A stretch of 64,000 nt of DNA, taken from assembly GCF_018069805.1 (NCBI RefSeq), contig NZ_JAGPYN010000016.1:62001-126000 (forward strand), written 5' to 3'. Made by a program: the position numbers and the translations under genes. The notes beneath the pieces are model-generated. The model was not told where the DNA came from and made no database searches. It saw only the letters and a list, made by a program, of their open reading frames with translations. The DNA comes from Pseudoalteromonas ostreae (GTDB lineage: Bacteria > Pseudomonadota > Gammaproteobacteria > Enterobacterales > Alteromonadaceae). This document shows, piece by piece, positions 38,212 through 48,582 of this stretch (its first letter is position 1; every line of letters starts with the position of its first letter).

Positions 38212-39546
38212 TCAGCTGACATGAGCTTGAATCACGCCATCAGCAAGCTCAGTTACAATTAAATCACCTTGAGTTACTTGCTTAATAGACTTAATCACTC
38301 GCCCTTGCTCATTTTTAGTGATGCTATAACCACGAGCGAGCACATTGAGCGGACTTACAGATTCTAATCGACTAGCCTGCATTGCGAGGGTATTTTGGGC
38401 ACTGTGTAATTGCTGCTGCATGGTTTGCGTTAAACGCCCTTGCAGTTGCTGTAATTGATGACTTGCCTGAGTGATTTTGCGATCTGGCGAGCGCTGCATT
38501 AGTCGCGGCGTTAGATTATTTAAGCGGCGCTCATATTGATAGAGCCGCTGTTGTATTGCCTGCTGTAATGCTACGGTCAATTCATCTAAACGTTGCGTTT
38601 GCTGATTTAACTGATTACGCGGATGGCACAATGTTAAACGGTGCTCAAGTGCTGTTGCAATGCTTTGCTTTGCAGATAACTGATGTTTAAACGCATTGGC
38701 TAAGCGATTTAATTGTTGTTGGATTTGATTATAAAGTTCGCTGCTATTGGGGCTAACAAGCTCTGCAGCCGCGCTGGGCGTTGCGGCGCGCACATCGGCA
38801 ACATAATCGCTAATGGTGGTATCAATTTCATGACCGACAGCACTGATAATTGGTAGCTTACTGGCAAAAATAGCGCGTGCCAGTAGTTCATGGTTAAAGC
38901 ACCATAAATCTTCTAGTGATCCACCGCCGCGGCCTAAAATAATTACATCAACTTCATTGCGGGCATTCGCAATATTGATTTTATCAATTAATTGTAGGTG
39001 CGCATCTTTTCCTTGCACCATAGCAGGGTAGATCACCACTTCAAGTTGTGGAGCGCGGCGTTTTAGAACGGTCAAAATATCTTTGATAGCCGCTCCTGTG
39101 GCTGATGTAATAACACCAACACGATGCACAACCCCAGGCAATGTTTGTTTATGGGCGGAGCTAAATAAACCTTCGGCGGCTAAGCGCATTTTTAATTCAT
39201 CAAACTGTTGCTTTAGTTGCCCTTCGCCAGCAGCTTCCATGTGTTCAACAATCAGCTGATAGTCACCACGGGGTTCATATAGCGATACTCGGGCTCGAAC
39301 TGTCACTTGTGCGCCATTTTCAGGGCGATAGCGTTGGCCTCGATTGTTGCCTCGCCACATCGCCGCTTTTACTTGAGCGCGATCATCTTTGAGGGTGAAA
39401 TACCAATGACCAGAGGCTGGTGTAATGAAATTTGATATTTCACCGGTTAAATTTAACGATGCGAATCCTTGTTCGAGTACGGTTCTTATTTCTCTATTTA
39501 ACCTAGAAACGGTATAAATCGTTTGCTGCTGGGATGTTACGGCCAT
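38212..39546 (-). CDS. xseA: Exodeoxyribonuclease VII large subunit
   Basis: Catalytic subunit of ExoVII, a single-strand-specific exonuclease. The 444-residue protein has an N-terminal OB fold (residues about 1-100: YTVSRLNREIRTVLEQGFASLNLTGEISNF, GHWYFTLKDDRAQVKAAMWRG), the catalytic domain (GVITSATGAAIKDIL..., IILGRGGGSLEDLWCFNHELLARAI, SAVGHEIDTTISDYVADVRAATPSAAAEL) and a long C-terminal coiled coil. The small subunit gene xseB is not in the window. It is divergent from guaB. Confidence 0.96.
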   Translation of the reverse strand: MAVTSQQQTIYTVSRLNREIRTVLEQGFASLNLTGEISNFITPASGHWYFTLKDDRAQVKAAMWRGNNRGQRYRPENGAQVTVRARVSLYEPRGDYQLIVEHMEAAGEGQLKQQFDELKMRLAAEGLFSSAHKQTLPGVVHRVGVITSATGAAIKDILTVLKRRAPQLEVVIYPAMVQGKDAHLQLIDKINIANARNEVDVIILGRGGGSLEDLWCFNHELLARAIFASKLPIISAVGHEIDTTISDYVADVRAATPSAAAELVSPNSSELYNQIQQQLNRLANAFKHQLSAKQSIATALEHRLTLCHPRNQLNQQTQRLDELTVALQQAIQQRLYQYERRLNNLTPRLMQRSPDRKITQASHQLQQLQGRLTQTMQQQLHSAQNTLAMQASRLESVSPLNVLARGYSITKNEQGRVIKSIKQVTQGDLIVTELADGVIQAHVS

Positions 39547-39605
39547 AAAGCGACTCTAAAAAGCGATGATGGGGGTATTTTATCATAAATAATTGTGAAA
39601 TCTTA

Positions 39606-39634
39606 TTTACTCGTGTCCACAACGCTGATAAAAT
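39606..39634 (+). promoter_or_regulatory. Sigma70 promoter of guaB
   Basis: TTTACT (39606-39611) and TAAAAT (39629-39634) with an exact 17-bp spacer, about 45 bp upstream of the guaB ATG in the xseA/guaB divergent gap. I see no clear PurR operator. Confidence 0.6.
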
Positions 39635-39681
39635 TTGGCCGCAATTCCTTAAACAAGATCCACATGTGAGAAGTTGCCAAA

Positions 39682-41151
39682 ATGCTTAGAATTGCTAAAG
39701 AAGCTCTTACCTTTGATGACGTACTTTTAGTACCCGGTCATTCTACTGTTTTGCCACATACGGCAAACATTTCAACTCGCTTAACGCGTGGTATCAAACT
39801 TAACTTGCCGCTAGTTTCAGCATCTATGGATACTGTTACCGAAGCACGCTTAGCGATTGCGCTAGCGCAAGAGGGCGGTTTAGGTTTTATCCACAAAAAC
39901 ATGACAATTGAAGAACAAGCCAAAAACGTACGTAAAGTTAAAACGTATGAAGCGGGTATCGTATCTTTCCCTGTTACTGTAACAGCGGATTTAACCATTG
40001 CAGATGCAATAGCGCTTGCAGAAGAAAAAGGCTTTTCAGGTTTTCCGGTAACGGACGCTGAAAACGGCCTTGTTGGTATTGTTACCAGCCGCGATATGCG
40101 TTTCGAAACCAAGCTTGAGCAACCGGTTTCAACAGTGATGACTAAAAAAGAAAAGTTAGTCACTGTAAAAGAAGGTGCTGCGCGTGATGAAATCTTAGGA
40201 TTAATGCACGAACACCGTATCGAAAAAATCCTTGTTGTTGATGATGTGTTTAAATTAAAAGGCATGATCACAGTAAAAGATTATCAAAAAGCACAAGACA
40301 AACCACATGCATGTAAAGATGAGCAAGGTCGTTTACGTGTAGGTGCTGCCGTTGGTGTAGGTCCAGGTACTGATGAGCGTATTGCAGCATTAGTCGAAGC
40401 GGGCGTTGATGTATTACTAATTGATACCTCACATGGTCATTCTCAAGGTGTTATCGACCGTGTGGCTGCCACACGTCAAGCGTTCCCAGACTTACAAATT
40501 GTAGCGGGTAATGTTGCAACAGCTGAAGGTGCGATTGCGCTTGCAGACGCCGGTGCTGATGCAGTTAAAGTAGGAATTGGCCCAGGTTCAATCTGCACTA
40601 CGCGTATTGTTACTGGTTGTGGTGTACCACAAATTACAGCTATCTCTGATGCTGTTGATGGCCTAAAAGGTCGTGATATTCCAGTGATTGCTGACGGTGG
40701 TATTCGTTTCTCAGGTGATATCGTAAAAGCACTTGTTGCTGGTGCATCATGTGTGATGGTTGGCTCAATGCTAGCGGGTACTGAAGAAGCGCCTGGTGAA
40801 GTCGAGCTTTACCAAGGCCGTTACTACAAGTCATACCGTGGTATGGGTTCACTCGGTGCGATGGATCAAAAAGAAGGTTCATCAGATCGCTATTTCCAAA
40901 AATCAAATCAAGCAGACAAACTTGTTCCTGAAGGTATTGAAGGTCGTGTGGCTTATAAAGGTCCAATCGCGACAATCATTCACCAACAAGTTGGCGGCCT
41001 GCGCAGCGCAATGGGCTTAACCGGTTGTGCCACGATTGAAGAATTAAACACTAAACCTCAGTTTGTACGTGTTACTTCAGCAGGTATGGGTGAGTCACAT
41101 GTTCATGATGTGCAAATCACCAAAGAAGCACCTAACTACCGCTTAGGTTAA
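39682..41151 (+). CDS. guaB: Inosine-5'-monophosphate dehydrogenase
   Basis: Oxidises IMP to XMP, the committed step to GMP. The 489-residue protein has a TIM barrel interrupted by two CBS domains (about 95-205; [25 protein letters not shown]..., [25 protein letters not shown]). The catalytic loop [19 protein letters not shown] contains the active-site Cys, and the flap region ([21 protein letters not shown]) follows. guaA follows after a hairpin, the usual guaBA order. Confidence 0.98.
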   Translation: MLRIAKEALTFDDVLLVPGHSTVLPHTANISTRLTRGIKLNLPLVSASMDTVTEARLAIALAQEGGLGFIHKNMTIEEQAKNVRKVKTYEAGIVSFPVTVTADLTIADAIALAEEKGFSGFPVTDAENGLVGIVTSRDMRFETKLEQPVSTVMTKKEKLVTVKEGAARDEILGLMHEHRIEKILVVDDVFKLKGMITVKDYQKAQDKPHACKDEQGRLRVGAAVGVGPGTDERIAALVEAGVDVLLIDTSHGHSQGVIDRVAATRQAFPDLQIVAGNVATAEGAIALADAGADAVKVGIGPGSICTTRIVTGCGVPQITAISDAVDGLKGRDIPVIADGGIRFSGDIVKALVAGASCVMVGSMLAGTEEAPGEVELYQGRYYKSYRGMGSLGAMDQKEGSSDRYFQKSNQADKLVPEGIEGRVAYKGPIATIIHQQVGGLRSAMGLTGCATIEELNTKPQFVRVTSAGMGESHVHDVQITKEAPNYRLG

Positions 41152-41176
41152 TAGCTTCAAATCTATTAAAATTACT

Positions 41177-41203
41177 GGGCTAGCTTCGCTAGCCCTTATT
41201 TAT
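41177..41203 (+). terminator. Hairpin between guaB and guaA
   Basis: GGGCTAGC/GCTAGCCC with a TTC-containing loop followed by TTATTTATTA. As it sits between guaB and guaA it may be a partial terminator or attenuator rather than a full stop. Confidence 0.65.
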
Positions 41204-41254
41204 TATAGTCATTCAGGTAACCTGAGTGCTAGTTCTTGACTAACGAGACCCTCA

Positions 41255-42832
41255 ATGAGCAAAGACATTCACGATTCACGAATTCTTATTTTAGACTTTG
41301 GTTCGCAATACACGCAATTGATCGCCCGCCGTGTGCGAGAAATTGGTGTTTACTGTGAACTGTGGGCATGGGACGTAACGGAAGAGCAGATCCGTGAGTT
41401 CAATCCACAAGGTATCATTCTATCTGGTGGCCCTGAGTCAACAACCTTAGAAAACAGCCCGCGTGCCCCTGAGTATGTATTCAATGCAGGCGTACCTGTA
41501 CTTGGTATTTGTTACGGCATGCAAACAATGGCTACTCAGCTTGGCGGCAGCGTTCATAGCTCTGATAAGAAAGAGTTTGGTTACGCGCAAGTTGAAAAAG
41601 TCGGTAACTGTGCATTATTTGACGCTATTGAAGATCATATTACTGATGGTGGCAATGGCATTTTAGACGTGTGGATGAGCCACGGCGATAAAGTAATGGA
41701 AATTCCAGATACCTTCAAAACCACTGCTAAAACATCTACTTGCCCACATGCGGCAATGTCTAATGAAGAAAAACGTTTTTACGGCGTACAATTCCATCCA
41801 GAAGTAACCCACACCCATCAAGGCCAACGTTTACTAGAACGCTTTGCGATTGATATTTGTGGTTGTGAAAAGCTGTGGACTGCTGCAAAAATCATTGATG
41901 ACGCCATAGAGCGCATTAAAGATACTGTGGGTGATGACGAAGTAATCTTAGGTTTATCTGGTGGTGTAGATTCATCAGTGGTGGCTATGCTTATTCACCG
42001 CGCGATTGGCAACCGTTTAACCTGTGTATTTGTTGATAACGGTTTACTGCGTCTAAATGAAGGTCAGCAAGTAATGGATATGTTTGGCAATAAGTTTGGC
42101 CTAAACATTATCAAAGTGGATGCCGAGGAATTATTCTTAGCGGATCTTGCTGGCAAATCAGACCCTGAAGACAAGCGTAAAGCGATTGGCCATACATTTA
42201 TTAAGGTATTTGATAGCGAATCTAAAAAGCTTAAAAATGCGAAATGGTTAGGTCAAGGTACTATCTACCCAGATGTTATCGAGTCAGCAGCGTCTGCAAC
42301 GGGTAAAGCGCATGTGATCAAGTCTCACCATAATGTGGGCGGCTTACCAGATGACATGGAAATGGGCTTAGTTGAGCCACTGCGTGAATTATTTAAAGAT
42401 GAAGTACGTAAAATTGGTTTAGAGCTCGGTTTACCGTACGACATGCTTTATCGTCACCCGTTCCCTGGGCCTGGTCTAGGTGTGCGCGTACTTGGCGAAA
42501 TCAAAAAAGAGTACTGTGACTTATTGCGCCGTGCTGACGCTATCTTCATCGAAGAACTACACAAAGCCGAGCTTTACCATAAAGTAAGCCAAGCGTTCAC
42601 GGTATTCTTACCGGTGAAGTCTGTAGGCGTTATGGGTGATGCACGTAAGTATGATTGGGTTGTAAGTCTTCGTTGTGTAGAAACTATCGACTTTATGACT
42701 GCACGTTGGTCACATTTACCGTATGAGTTCTTAGGTCTGGTTTCAAACCGCATCATTAATGAAATCGACGGTATCTCACGCGTTGTTTACGATATTTCAG
42801 GAAAACCACCTGCGACAATCGAGTGGGAATAA
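41255..42832 (+). CDS. guaA: GMP synthase (glutamine-hydrolysing)
   Basis: Converts XMP to GMP using glutamine and ATP. The 525-residue protein has the class I amidotransferase domain (residues 1-200) with nucleophile Cys in GICYGMQ and the His/Glu pair in [10 protein letters not shown]. It then has the ATP-pyrophosphatase domain with P-loop [11 protein letters not shown] (about 233), and the C-terminal dimerisation domain ending KPPATIEWE, as in E. coli. Confidence 0.98.
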   Translation: MSKDIHDSRILILDFGSQYTQLIARRVREIGVYCELWAWDVTEEQIREFNPQGIILSGGPESTTLENSPRAPEYVFNAGVPVLGICYGMQTMATQLGGSVHSSDKKEFGYAQVEKVGNCALFDAIEDHITDGGNGILDVWMSHGDKVMEIPDTFKTTAKTSTCPHAAMSNEEKRFYGVQFHPEVTHTHQGQRLLERFAIDICGCEKLWTAAKIIDDAIERIKDTVGDDEVILGLSGGVDSSVVAMLIHRAIGNRLTCVFVDNGLLRLNEGQQVMDMFGNKFGLNIIKVDAEELFLADLAGKSDPEDKRKAIGHTFIKVFDSESKKLKNAKWLGQGTIYPDVIESAASATGKAHVIKSHHNVGGLPDDMEMGLVEPLRELFKDEVRKIGLELGLPYDMLYRHPFPGPGLGVRVLGEIKKEYCDLLRRADAIFIEELHKAELYHKVSQAFTVFLPVKSVGVMGDARKYDWVVSLRCVETIDFMTARWSHLPYEFLGLVSNRIINEIDGISRVVYDISGKPPATIEWE

Positions 42833-42880
42833 TTTTTCGGCCTGAAACGTCTGGCACTAACAGGCATTAAATCTTAATTA

Positions 42881-42906
42881 AGTCCGCGTAATTGCGGACT
42901 TTTTTA
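42881..42906 (+). terminator. Terminator of guaA
   Basis: The stem AGTCCGC/GCGGACT followed by T6, about 48 bp after the stop. Confidence 0.88.
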
Positions 42907-42974
42907 TCATCAAATGGATTTTAGCATACTCAGGTTGATTACTAGCGATGTCATAGAAGGAAAAAAATCATTGT

Positions 42975-43691
42975 TCAACATTTTGATTTATAAAAACTTT
43001 CCAGTTTGTCTAAAAAACCATGTAATAGCTGATTCATTTTGTCATAGTCATGATTAAGTAAAACGCTAGGTTCATCGACAAATCGATATTTTTTAGCTTC
43101 GCTAAGATCACTGTTTTCAATGAGTAATGCTACGACATTTTTAGTTAGCTCCAGATGACACTGAAATCCAAACACTAAATCACTATAAGCAACAATTTGC
43201 CTTGGGCATCCTTCACTATAAGCAATAATTTTAGCGTCAGTAGTTAGCCCTGGCATGTCATTATGCCAATGACCCACTGCTAAGGTTTTACCTAAATGGT
43301 TAAATAATGGATGTATTAGCCCTGTATCAGTTAGCGTTATCGAAAACTTCCCAATCTCACGCTCTGGGCTATGTTCATATTTTGCCCCTAACGCTTCACC
43401 AATCAGTTGTGAACCTAGACAAATGCCAAGTACAGCTTTTTTTGCATTAATTGCTTTTGAAATAATGGCCTGTTCGCTTTTTGCATCGAAGTGTACACAT
43501 TGTTCAATTGTTGTTGTTGGATCTTGAGGTCCTCCCATTACAATCAGAAAATCAATATCTTCAATATGTTGAGGGAGAGGTTCTTTTAGATATACTCGCG
43601 AGTAAGTAATTGTATGATTACGTTTTTTTGCCCAAGATTCATAGGCTCCAGGGGCTTCGAAATGTTCATGGACAATAAAGTGAATATGCAT
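42975..43691 (-). CDS. Class I glutamine amidotransferase-like protein (GMP synthase-like GATase)
   Basis: A 238-residue stand-alone GATase1 domain. The oxyanion strand IVMGGPQDP, nucleophile elbow GICLGSQLIGEALG and the His-x-Glu in FGFQCHLELT give a complete Cys-His-Glu triad, so hydrolase activity is plausible. Such proteins are annotated as GMP-synthase-like and some hydrolyse gamma-glutamyl compounds; the substrate here is unknown. It is divergent from an AraC-type regulator gene 96 bp away. Codon use is AT-rich compared with the neighbouring guaBA, so the pair may be acquired. Confidence 0.82.
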   Translation of the reverse strand: MHIHFIVHEHFEAPGAYESWAKKRNHTITYSRVYLKEPLPQHIEDIDFLIVMGGPQDPTTTIEQCVHFDAKSEQAIISKAINAKKAVLGICLGSQLIGEALGAKYEHSPEREIGKFSITLTDTGLIHPLFNHLGKTLAVGHWHNDMPGLTTDAKIIAYSEGCPRQIVAYSDLVFGFQCHLELTKNVVALLIENSDLSEAKKYRFVDEPSVLLNHDYDKMNQLLHGFLDKLESFYKSKC

Positions 43692-43787
43692 CTTTCTACC
43701 TTTTGATTAATCGGTTTTTGATGTTATATCAAATCCACGTGGCGTGATTTATACTAACTGACGTTTAATGTAGATAAGTCGCCAATT

Positions 43788-44558
43788 ATGCAAGCTAATA
43801 ATCTCATCCGAGACTTTCCTAATCAACAACTCATAACTAAAACAATTAACATGGTGTCTGGTTATATTGATGATTTTCATTCACACCCATGGCACCAAAT
43901 AGTATTTCCATTGAAAGGATTACTGCAATCTAATCTTGGAGATAAAAGTGGAATCGTCCCTCATAATGGGATGCTTTACATACCCGCAAATACAGTTCAT
44001 AAATCCATTGCTGTAACAGATACGCAATTTTTGGCGATTTACCTCAATCCTAACCTGTATGTTCAGTATGGAGGTGAGGCGAAATCATGCCAAATAAATT
44101 CTTTCATGAAAGAGTTAATACTGCTTTTATTTGAGAGCAATTCACTATCTCAATCAGAAGCTAATATCACGCATTTGTTAATCGTATTGAGAGATCAAAT
44201 CGAGGTAGCAAACAGCTATGAAATACCTCTACTTATTCCTACGGATAAACGCCTTTTATCTGTTTTTTTACAGCTTAAACAGCACCCAGATTTGCCTTTC
44301 ACATTGAAGCAATGGGCAACAAAAGTCGGGGCGTCTGAGCGTACGTTATCTCGGCTATGCGCGAAAGAGTTTTCTCAATCATTTTCGCTGTGGCGGCAAA
44401 ATATAAGGCTCGTTTTATCTTTGCAGTTATTAGACTCGAAAATGAGCATACAGGAAATTGCTATCGAATTGGGGTACACGTCAGATTCCGCTTATGTACA
44501 GGCTTTTAAGAAGTTGTTCAACCAAACACCAAGAAAATACTCTGCAGCCAATTTATAG
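43788..44558 (+). CDS. AraC family transcriptional regulator with cupin sensor domain
   Basis: A 256-residue regulator. The N-terminal half is a cupin-type sensor (DDFHSHPWHQIVFPLKGLLQS, residues about 28-48, then PANTVHKSIAV). The C-terminal AraC DNA-binding domain (about 155-253) has two helix-turn-helix units: FTLKQWATKVGASERTLSRLC and SIQEIAIELGYTSDSAYVQAFKKLFNQTPRKYS. It is divergent from the amidotransferase gene and is the natural candidate for its regulator; the effector is unknown. Confidence 0.9.
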   Translation: MQANNLIRDFPNQQLITKTINMVSGYIDDFHSHPWHQIVFPLKGLLQSNLGDKSGIVPHNGMLYIPANTVHKSIAVTDTQFLAIYLNPNLYVQYGGEAKSCQINSFMKELILLLFESNSLSQSEANITHLLIVLRDQIEVANSYEIPLLIPTDKRLLSVFLQLKQHPDLPFTLKQWATKVGASERTLSRLCAKEFSQSFSLWRQNIRLVLSLQLLDSKMSIQEIAIELGYTSDSAYVQAFKKLFNQTPRKYSAANL

Positions 44559-44715
44559 AATACAAATGCAAATTTGCTGATGTAAAGAAGCCAAATAACA
44601 TCTCTTTTCATTCAAATATTGTTAGGGCAAGCGCGTTATAAAAATATTGAGTAGCATGTAAATTCATCGTTTTGCTTATTTAAGAGGCAGTTAAACTAAA
44701 AAAATGATTTTTTTC

Positions 44716-44743
44716 TTTACCTTTAGCGAAAGGTCTCTATAAT
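44716..44743 (+). promoter_or_regulatory. Sigma70 promoter of tRNA-Trp
   Basis: TTTACC (44716-44721) and TATAAT (44738-44743) with a 16-bp spacer, immediately upstream of the tRNA gene. Confidence 0.7.
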
Positions 44744-44756
44744 TCGTCGTCATTGC

Positions 44757-44833
44757 AGGGGCGTAGTTCCAATTGGTAGAACAGCGGTCTCCAAAACCGA
44801 TGGTTGGGAGTTCGAGTCTCTCCGCCCCTGCCA
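44757..44833 (+). tRNA. tRNA-Trp (anticodon CCA)
   Basis: A 77-nt tRNA with acceptor arms AGGGGCG/CGCCCCT, anticodon loop CTCCAAA (anticodon CCA) between GCGGT/ACCG stem strands, T arm with GTTCGAG and an encoded CCA end. Confidence 0.96.
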
Positions 44834-44898
44834 CTTCTTCTTTACATAGCCTTGATTACTTCTTATATTGTTCCAGTGTTTAAATCTACTGAGTTTTT

Positions 44899-45207
44899 AT
44901 GCATACACGATACGCAGCTATTTTTGGTATAGAAAACCTCGAACTAAATCAGCATTTCCGATTACAGCCTGTCGCTGAACAACGTTCTTATGCACCAAGT
45001 GCAGCGCCGCAGGTAAATATAGAGCTAAGTACAACGCTATTAGCTGATTTAAATCGCGCTATTGCCCCATTAAGAATTAGCCAAGTAGTGCAAAGCGATA
45101 CGCTGGCATGGCATGATGGTCAACTGAGTATTCCTAATCAACAGCTTAATGCTAACAATAAACGCGCACTATGGGCGCTGATGAGCACACACCTTGATAA
45201 CCTTTGA
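44899..45207 (+). CDS. holD: HolD-like DNA polymerase III psi subunit
   Basis: A 102-residue protein I assign to psi, the clamp-loader subunit bridging chi and gamma/tau. Similarity is weak by sequence (RYAAIFGIENLELNQHFRL..., KRALWALMSTHLDNL); the case rests largely on size and on the conserved holD-rimI order, with a 14-nt overlap. The short N-terminal segment that binds clamp loader in E. coli psi seems reduced. A chi gene (holC) is elsewhere in the window. Confidence 0.65.
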   Translation: MHTRYAAIFGIENLELNQHFRLQPVAEQRSYAPSAAPQVNIELSTTLLADLNRAIAPLRISQVVQSDTLAWHDGQLSIPNQQLNANNKRALWALMSTHLDNL

Positions 45208-45655
45208 ATCTGTTACTGAATTATCCATTGATGCACTGATGCGTGTTGAAAACGCGTGTCACACTCATCCGTGGACAGTAAATACCATGCAATCATGTCT
45301 TGCTGGGCGTTACTTTAATTTAGCCGCGTTTAGTGAGCAGCAAATTATTGGTTTTTATATCGGTGAAAAAGCAGGGCCTGACTTTACTTTAATGGATATC
45401 TGCGTGGCACCTGATTTTCAGGGGAGGGGGATTGCAAAAAAATTGCTTGCCGCGTTTATTGAATATGGCGAAAAACACCACGCTGAAAACTTATTTTTAG
45501 AAGTTCGTGAAACCAATACTCGCGCCATCGCCTTGTATGAGCGGGCAGGCTTTAGTGAAATGTCGGTGCGTAAAAATTACTACCCAAGTGATGACCCATC
45601 AAAAAATGGCCATGAGGATGCTATCTTAATGGGAATGACATTACTTTTTGGTTAA
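45194..45655 (+). CDS. rimI: Ribosomal protein S18 alanine N-acetyltransferase RimI
   Basis: A GNAT acetyltransferase of 153 residues that acetylates the N-terminus of S18. The acetyl-CoA site VAPDFQGRGIAKKLL (R/Q-x-x-G-x-G/A) and the RimI signature LFLEVRETNTRAIALYERAGF are clear. It starts at a TTG within the end of holD, which implies coupling, and its stop overlaps the convergent sensor kinase by 4 nt. Confidence 0.93.
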   Translation: MITFESVTELSIDALMRVENACHTHPWTVNTMQSCLAGRYFNLAAFSEQQIIGFYIGEKAGPDFTLMDICVAPDFQGRGIAKKLLAAFIEYGEKHHAENLFLEVRETNTRAIALYERAGFSEMSVRKNYYPSDDPSKNGHEDAILMGMTLLFG

Positions 45656-48327
45656 TGATTGTTCTTGTTGCAGGTATATTTTATCGCTTCAATTAAGCTC
45701 ATTGCTAAATAGTCACGGCGGTTGTGATCAGAGCTACGTAAATTATCTTCAAGTGTAGCCGCCGCATGATGAATATTACTAAAACCAAAACAACCAGCAC
45801 TGCCTTTTAAACTATGGGCCAGCGCTCTGAGTTGTTCCCATTCAGCATTGTTGTATAACTGTGTAACGTCGGTTAAATAATCCGGCAGTTTTAAGCGATA
45901 GTTGTCGTTGATCTGTTTAAACTTTTCGCTGTTAAGCAAGCTATCCCATTTTTTTTGACTGCCTTTTTCAATATTTAAGTAGCTAACAAGCAAATTTTCT
46001 AAGGCATCTTTATCGATGGGTTTAGCCAATGCTTCGTTACAACCAGCTTTGAGGTAGGTGTCAACATCATGCTTCATAACATTCGCAGTAAGCGCAATGA
46101 TAGGACCATCATAAGCGGCGTGACGTAACATTTGTGTGGCTTCTAAACCACCCATTACAGGCATTTGCATGTCCATAATAATGAGCTGATAGTCATTCAC
46201 TAGCGCCATTTCAACAGCTTCTGCACCATTGTTGGCTATATCAGGTTCAAGTCCCCATGTTTGCAGTAATAACTTGATCAGTACTTGGTTGTCAGGGTTA
46301 TCCTCGGCGACTAATATATTGGCATCAAAACTATTTTCTGCAAACGAAAGTTGTAAGTCCTTGGTGGGCGTTAATTGGCTTAACTCAGTCAGCATTGGCA
46401 CTGTTTGTTGTTTATCAGCAGGTAAGTTACAGGCAATTTGTATGCAGAAACAGCTTCCTTGGCCTGGCGTGCTTGTTACATGAACGTCACCACCAAGCAA
46501 TTGTGCTAAATTTTTAGAAATACATAAGCCTAAGCCCGTGCCGCCAAAGCGTCGTGTTGTTGTTGTATCTGCTTGTTCAAAAGGTTTAAATATCCGCTCA
46601 ACTTCTCGCTCTGACATGCCAATACCGCTATCTTTAATGGCAAATTCTATGAGTTGTAAATCACTGTTATAGGTAATATCTAATTCAATTAAACCTTGCT
46701 CGGTAAACTTCACTGCGTTGCTGGCAATATTAATGAGAATTTGTTTTAAGCGAGTGCTATCACTATTAATAATGCGCGGTAATGGTAAGTGAAAGTTGAT
46801 ATTGCAATTGAGCCTTTTCTCTTGTGACAAGGGCCGAATAATTGAATCTATATCATGCACTAATTGCACTATATCCAGGGGCTCTTTTTCAACTGCTAAT
46901 TTTTCGGCTTCGATTTTAGACAAGTCTAGAATATTATTAATTAACTCAAGTAGATGCTTTGAGTTACGTAATATAGTGCTCAGATGCAAAGCATCACCGC
47001 TGGTTTTATTGCTGTGTAATAGTTGCTCAGTAAAGCCCATGATGGCGGTTAGTGGTGTACGTATCTCATGACTCATATTGGCTAAAAAGCGGCTTTTTAA
47101 TTGGTTCGCTTGTTCCGCTTGGGCAATGGCCACCTCGAGTTGACTATTCATGGTTTCAAGTGCCTTGGTACGGCTTTCGACCTTATCTTCTAGGTGTTGC
47201 TTATATTCTTCAAGTTCGTCTTGATAATGACGAATTTGGTTCACCATGTGATTAAAATCATTAAATAATACCCCCACCTCATCATTATTATGGGCAGGCA
47301 AATATACCGACAAATCGCCGTCACCTACTCGATGGCTGGCTGCCCCAAGTAACTCAATTGGGTTAAGTAGTAAATTTCGAACCACAATAAAAATCAGCAT
47401 CGGCAGGGTGATCACTGAGACTATGACAATCAACGCGGTAATTAAGCTGATAGCTTTACCTGATTGATACAGCAAAGCTTTAGGAATGGTAGAGACATAA
47501 TAATAACCTCCGCTCATTTGGATGGCGTAAATCATCCGTTCAACTTTATCTATACTCGATAGCTCTATGGTTGAAAGTTTGCCTAGATCAGCTAATTTAT
47601 GAACTTGTTTAAGTTCATATTCACTAATATATTGACCGCGCTTATCATAGTCTGAACTAAATAATATTTTCCCGTTATTGGTGAGTAGTAAATTCAGCGT
47701 ATTGTTATAGGGGGCTTCTAAAATACTGGTATTTAAAATCGATGGTTCAACGTGTACGACAATAAAACCGAGTTGTTGCGGGCGCTTTAGGTAGTAATCG
47801 GCACTGTAAATACGTTGAATAAAATACAGGCTAGTGGTGCCATCTTGTTTTTGTACCATAAACTGCTGTTGGCGTAAGTTACTTTGTAATACTTGCGGGA
47901 AAAACGGGTAGTTGGTTGGCGCGGTATTTAAATTACTAGAGTAATAGGCATCACTTTGACCATCAGGTGAAATCAAATTCACGCTAATAATATCAGGGTA
48001 AGCTTCTGAGTAACTGGCAAATACATCCATTAGCGCGCCTAGCCTGCGAGTGTAATTATTATTGTCGCGTAAGTCATCGGCTAAAAAGTCACTTAGTACC
48101 GGGGAGGCCGAGAGTAACTTTGTAGTGGAATGGAATGAATCAATGTAATTGAACATTTTTTGTTGTTGCTGTTCAACAAAACGGCTAACAATTAGCTCAG
48201 CTTGTTTTTGCGTGGAACTGGTAACGTTGGTGAGAGTAAAGCCACCTAAAAACAATAACGGTAAAATCACCAACGGCGTGATATACCATAATAATCTTAT
48301 ACTTAACTTACTGGTTCTCATACCCAA
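45652..48327 (-). CDS. Hybrid sensor histidine kinase with REC and Hpt domains
   Basis: An 891-residue membrane sensor. Order: TM1 (about 10-32), a periplasmic double-Cache-like sensor (about 35-290), TM2 (about 292-318), HAMP (about 320-372), coiled coil, HisKA with the phospho-His in NMSHEIRTPL, HATPase with IASNAVKFTEQG, DSGIGM and GTGLGL, a REC domain with phospho-Asp in IIMDMQMPVMGG, and a C-terminal Hpt with HSLKGSAGCFG. It is thus a complete His-Asp-His phosphorelay input, like BarA or ArcB in layout, but the Cache sensor rules out simple BarA orthology. A GGAGG site 9 nt upstream supports a TTG start at 48327; ATG 48321 is the alternative. No cognate regulator is adjacent. Confidence 0.92.
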   Translation of the reverse strand: MGMRTSKLSIRLLWYITPLVILPLLFLGGFTLTNVTSSTQKQAELIVSRFVEQQQQKMFNYIDSFHSTTKLLSASPVLSDFLADDLRDNNNYTRRLGALMDVFASYSEAYPDIISVNLISPDGQSDAYYSSNLNTAPTNYPFFPQVLQSNLRQQQFMVQKQDGTTSLYFIQRIYSADYYLKRPQQLGFIVVHVEPSILNTSILEAPYNNTLNLLLTNNGKILFSSDYDKRGQYISEYELKQVHKLADLGKLSTIELSSIDKVERMIYAIQMSGGYYYVSTIPKALLYQSGKAISLITALIVIVSVITLPMLIFIVVRNLLLNPIELLGAASHRVGDGDLSVYLPAHNNDEVGVLFNDFNHMVNQIRHYQDELEEYKQHLEDKVESRTKALETMNSQLEVAIAQAEQANQLKSRFLANMSHEIRTPLTAIMGFTEQLLHSNKTSGDALHLSTILRNSKHLLELINNILDLSKIEAEKLAVEKEPLDIVQLVHDIDSIIRPLSQEKRLNCNINFHLPLPRIINSDSTRLKQILINIASNAVKFTEQGLIELDITYNSDLQLIEFAIKDSGIGMSEREVERIFKPFEQADTTTTRRFGGTGLGLCISKNLAQLLGGDVHVTSTPGQGSCFCIQIACNLPADKQQTVPMLTELSQLTPTKDLQLSFAENSFDANILVAEDNPDNQVLIKLLLQTWGLEPDIANNGAEAVEMALVNDYQLIIMDMQMPVMGGLEATQMLRHAAYDGPIIALTANVMKHDVDTYLKAGCNEALAKPIDKDALENLLVSYLNIEKGSQKKWDSLLNSEKFKQINDNYRLKLPDYLTDVTQLYNNAEWEQLRALAHSLKGSAGCFGFSNIHHAAATLEDNLRSSDHNRRDYLAMSLIEAIKYTCNKNNH

Positions 48328-48483
48328 ACAAAATATCCTCCATGCAATCCACCAATAGTATGCGTTAGCGTAAAATTACACAAGTTTAGTGCGTTGGCTA
48401 CTGCAATAGGGCTGGTATTATTTGAAACTAAATTATCAGCTAATTACTTACAATCGTTGCTTTTTTGGCTAAGACAAACAAGG

Positions 48484-48489
48484 TATAAT
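48484..48489 (+). promoter_or_regulatory. Probable -10 box of prfC
   Basis: A perfect TATAAT about 95 bp upstream of the prfC ATG; the -35 (a T-run near 48461-48466) is poor. Confidence 0.45.
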
Positions 48490-48582
48490 ACTGGCAATTC
48501 TATTTTCAAATTACAGTGCGCAGCAGAGCCCTTTGCTTAGGGTTGTTTTAGTGGCGTCTTGTTATGACTTAAAGCGGCTTAC

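Noticed and set aside
45652-48327. Assignment of the hybrid kinase as BarA
   Set aside because: Domain order HisKA-HATPase-REC-Hpt fits, but the large Cache-like periplasmic sensor differs from BarA, so no gene name was given.
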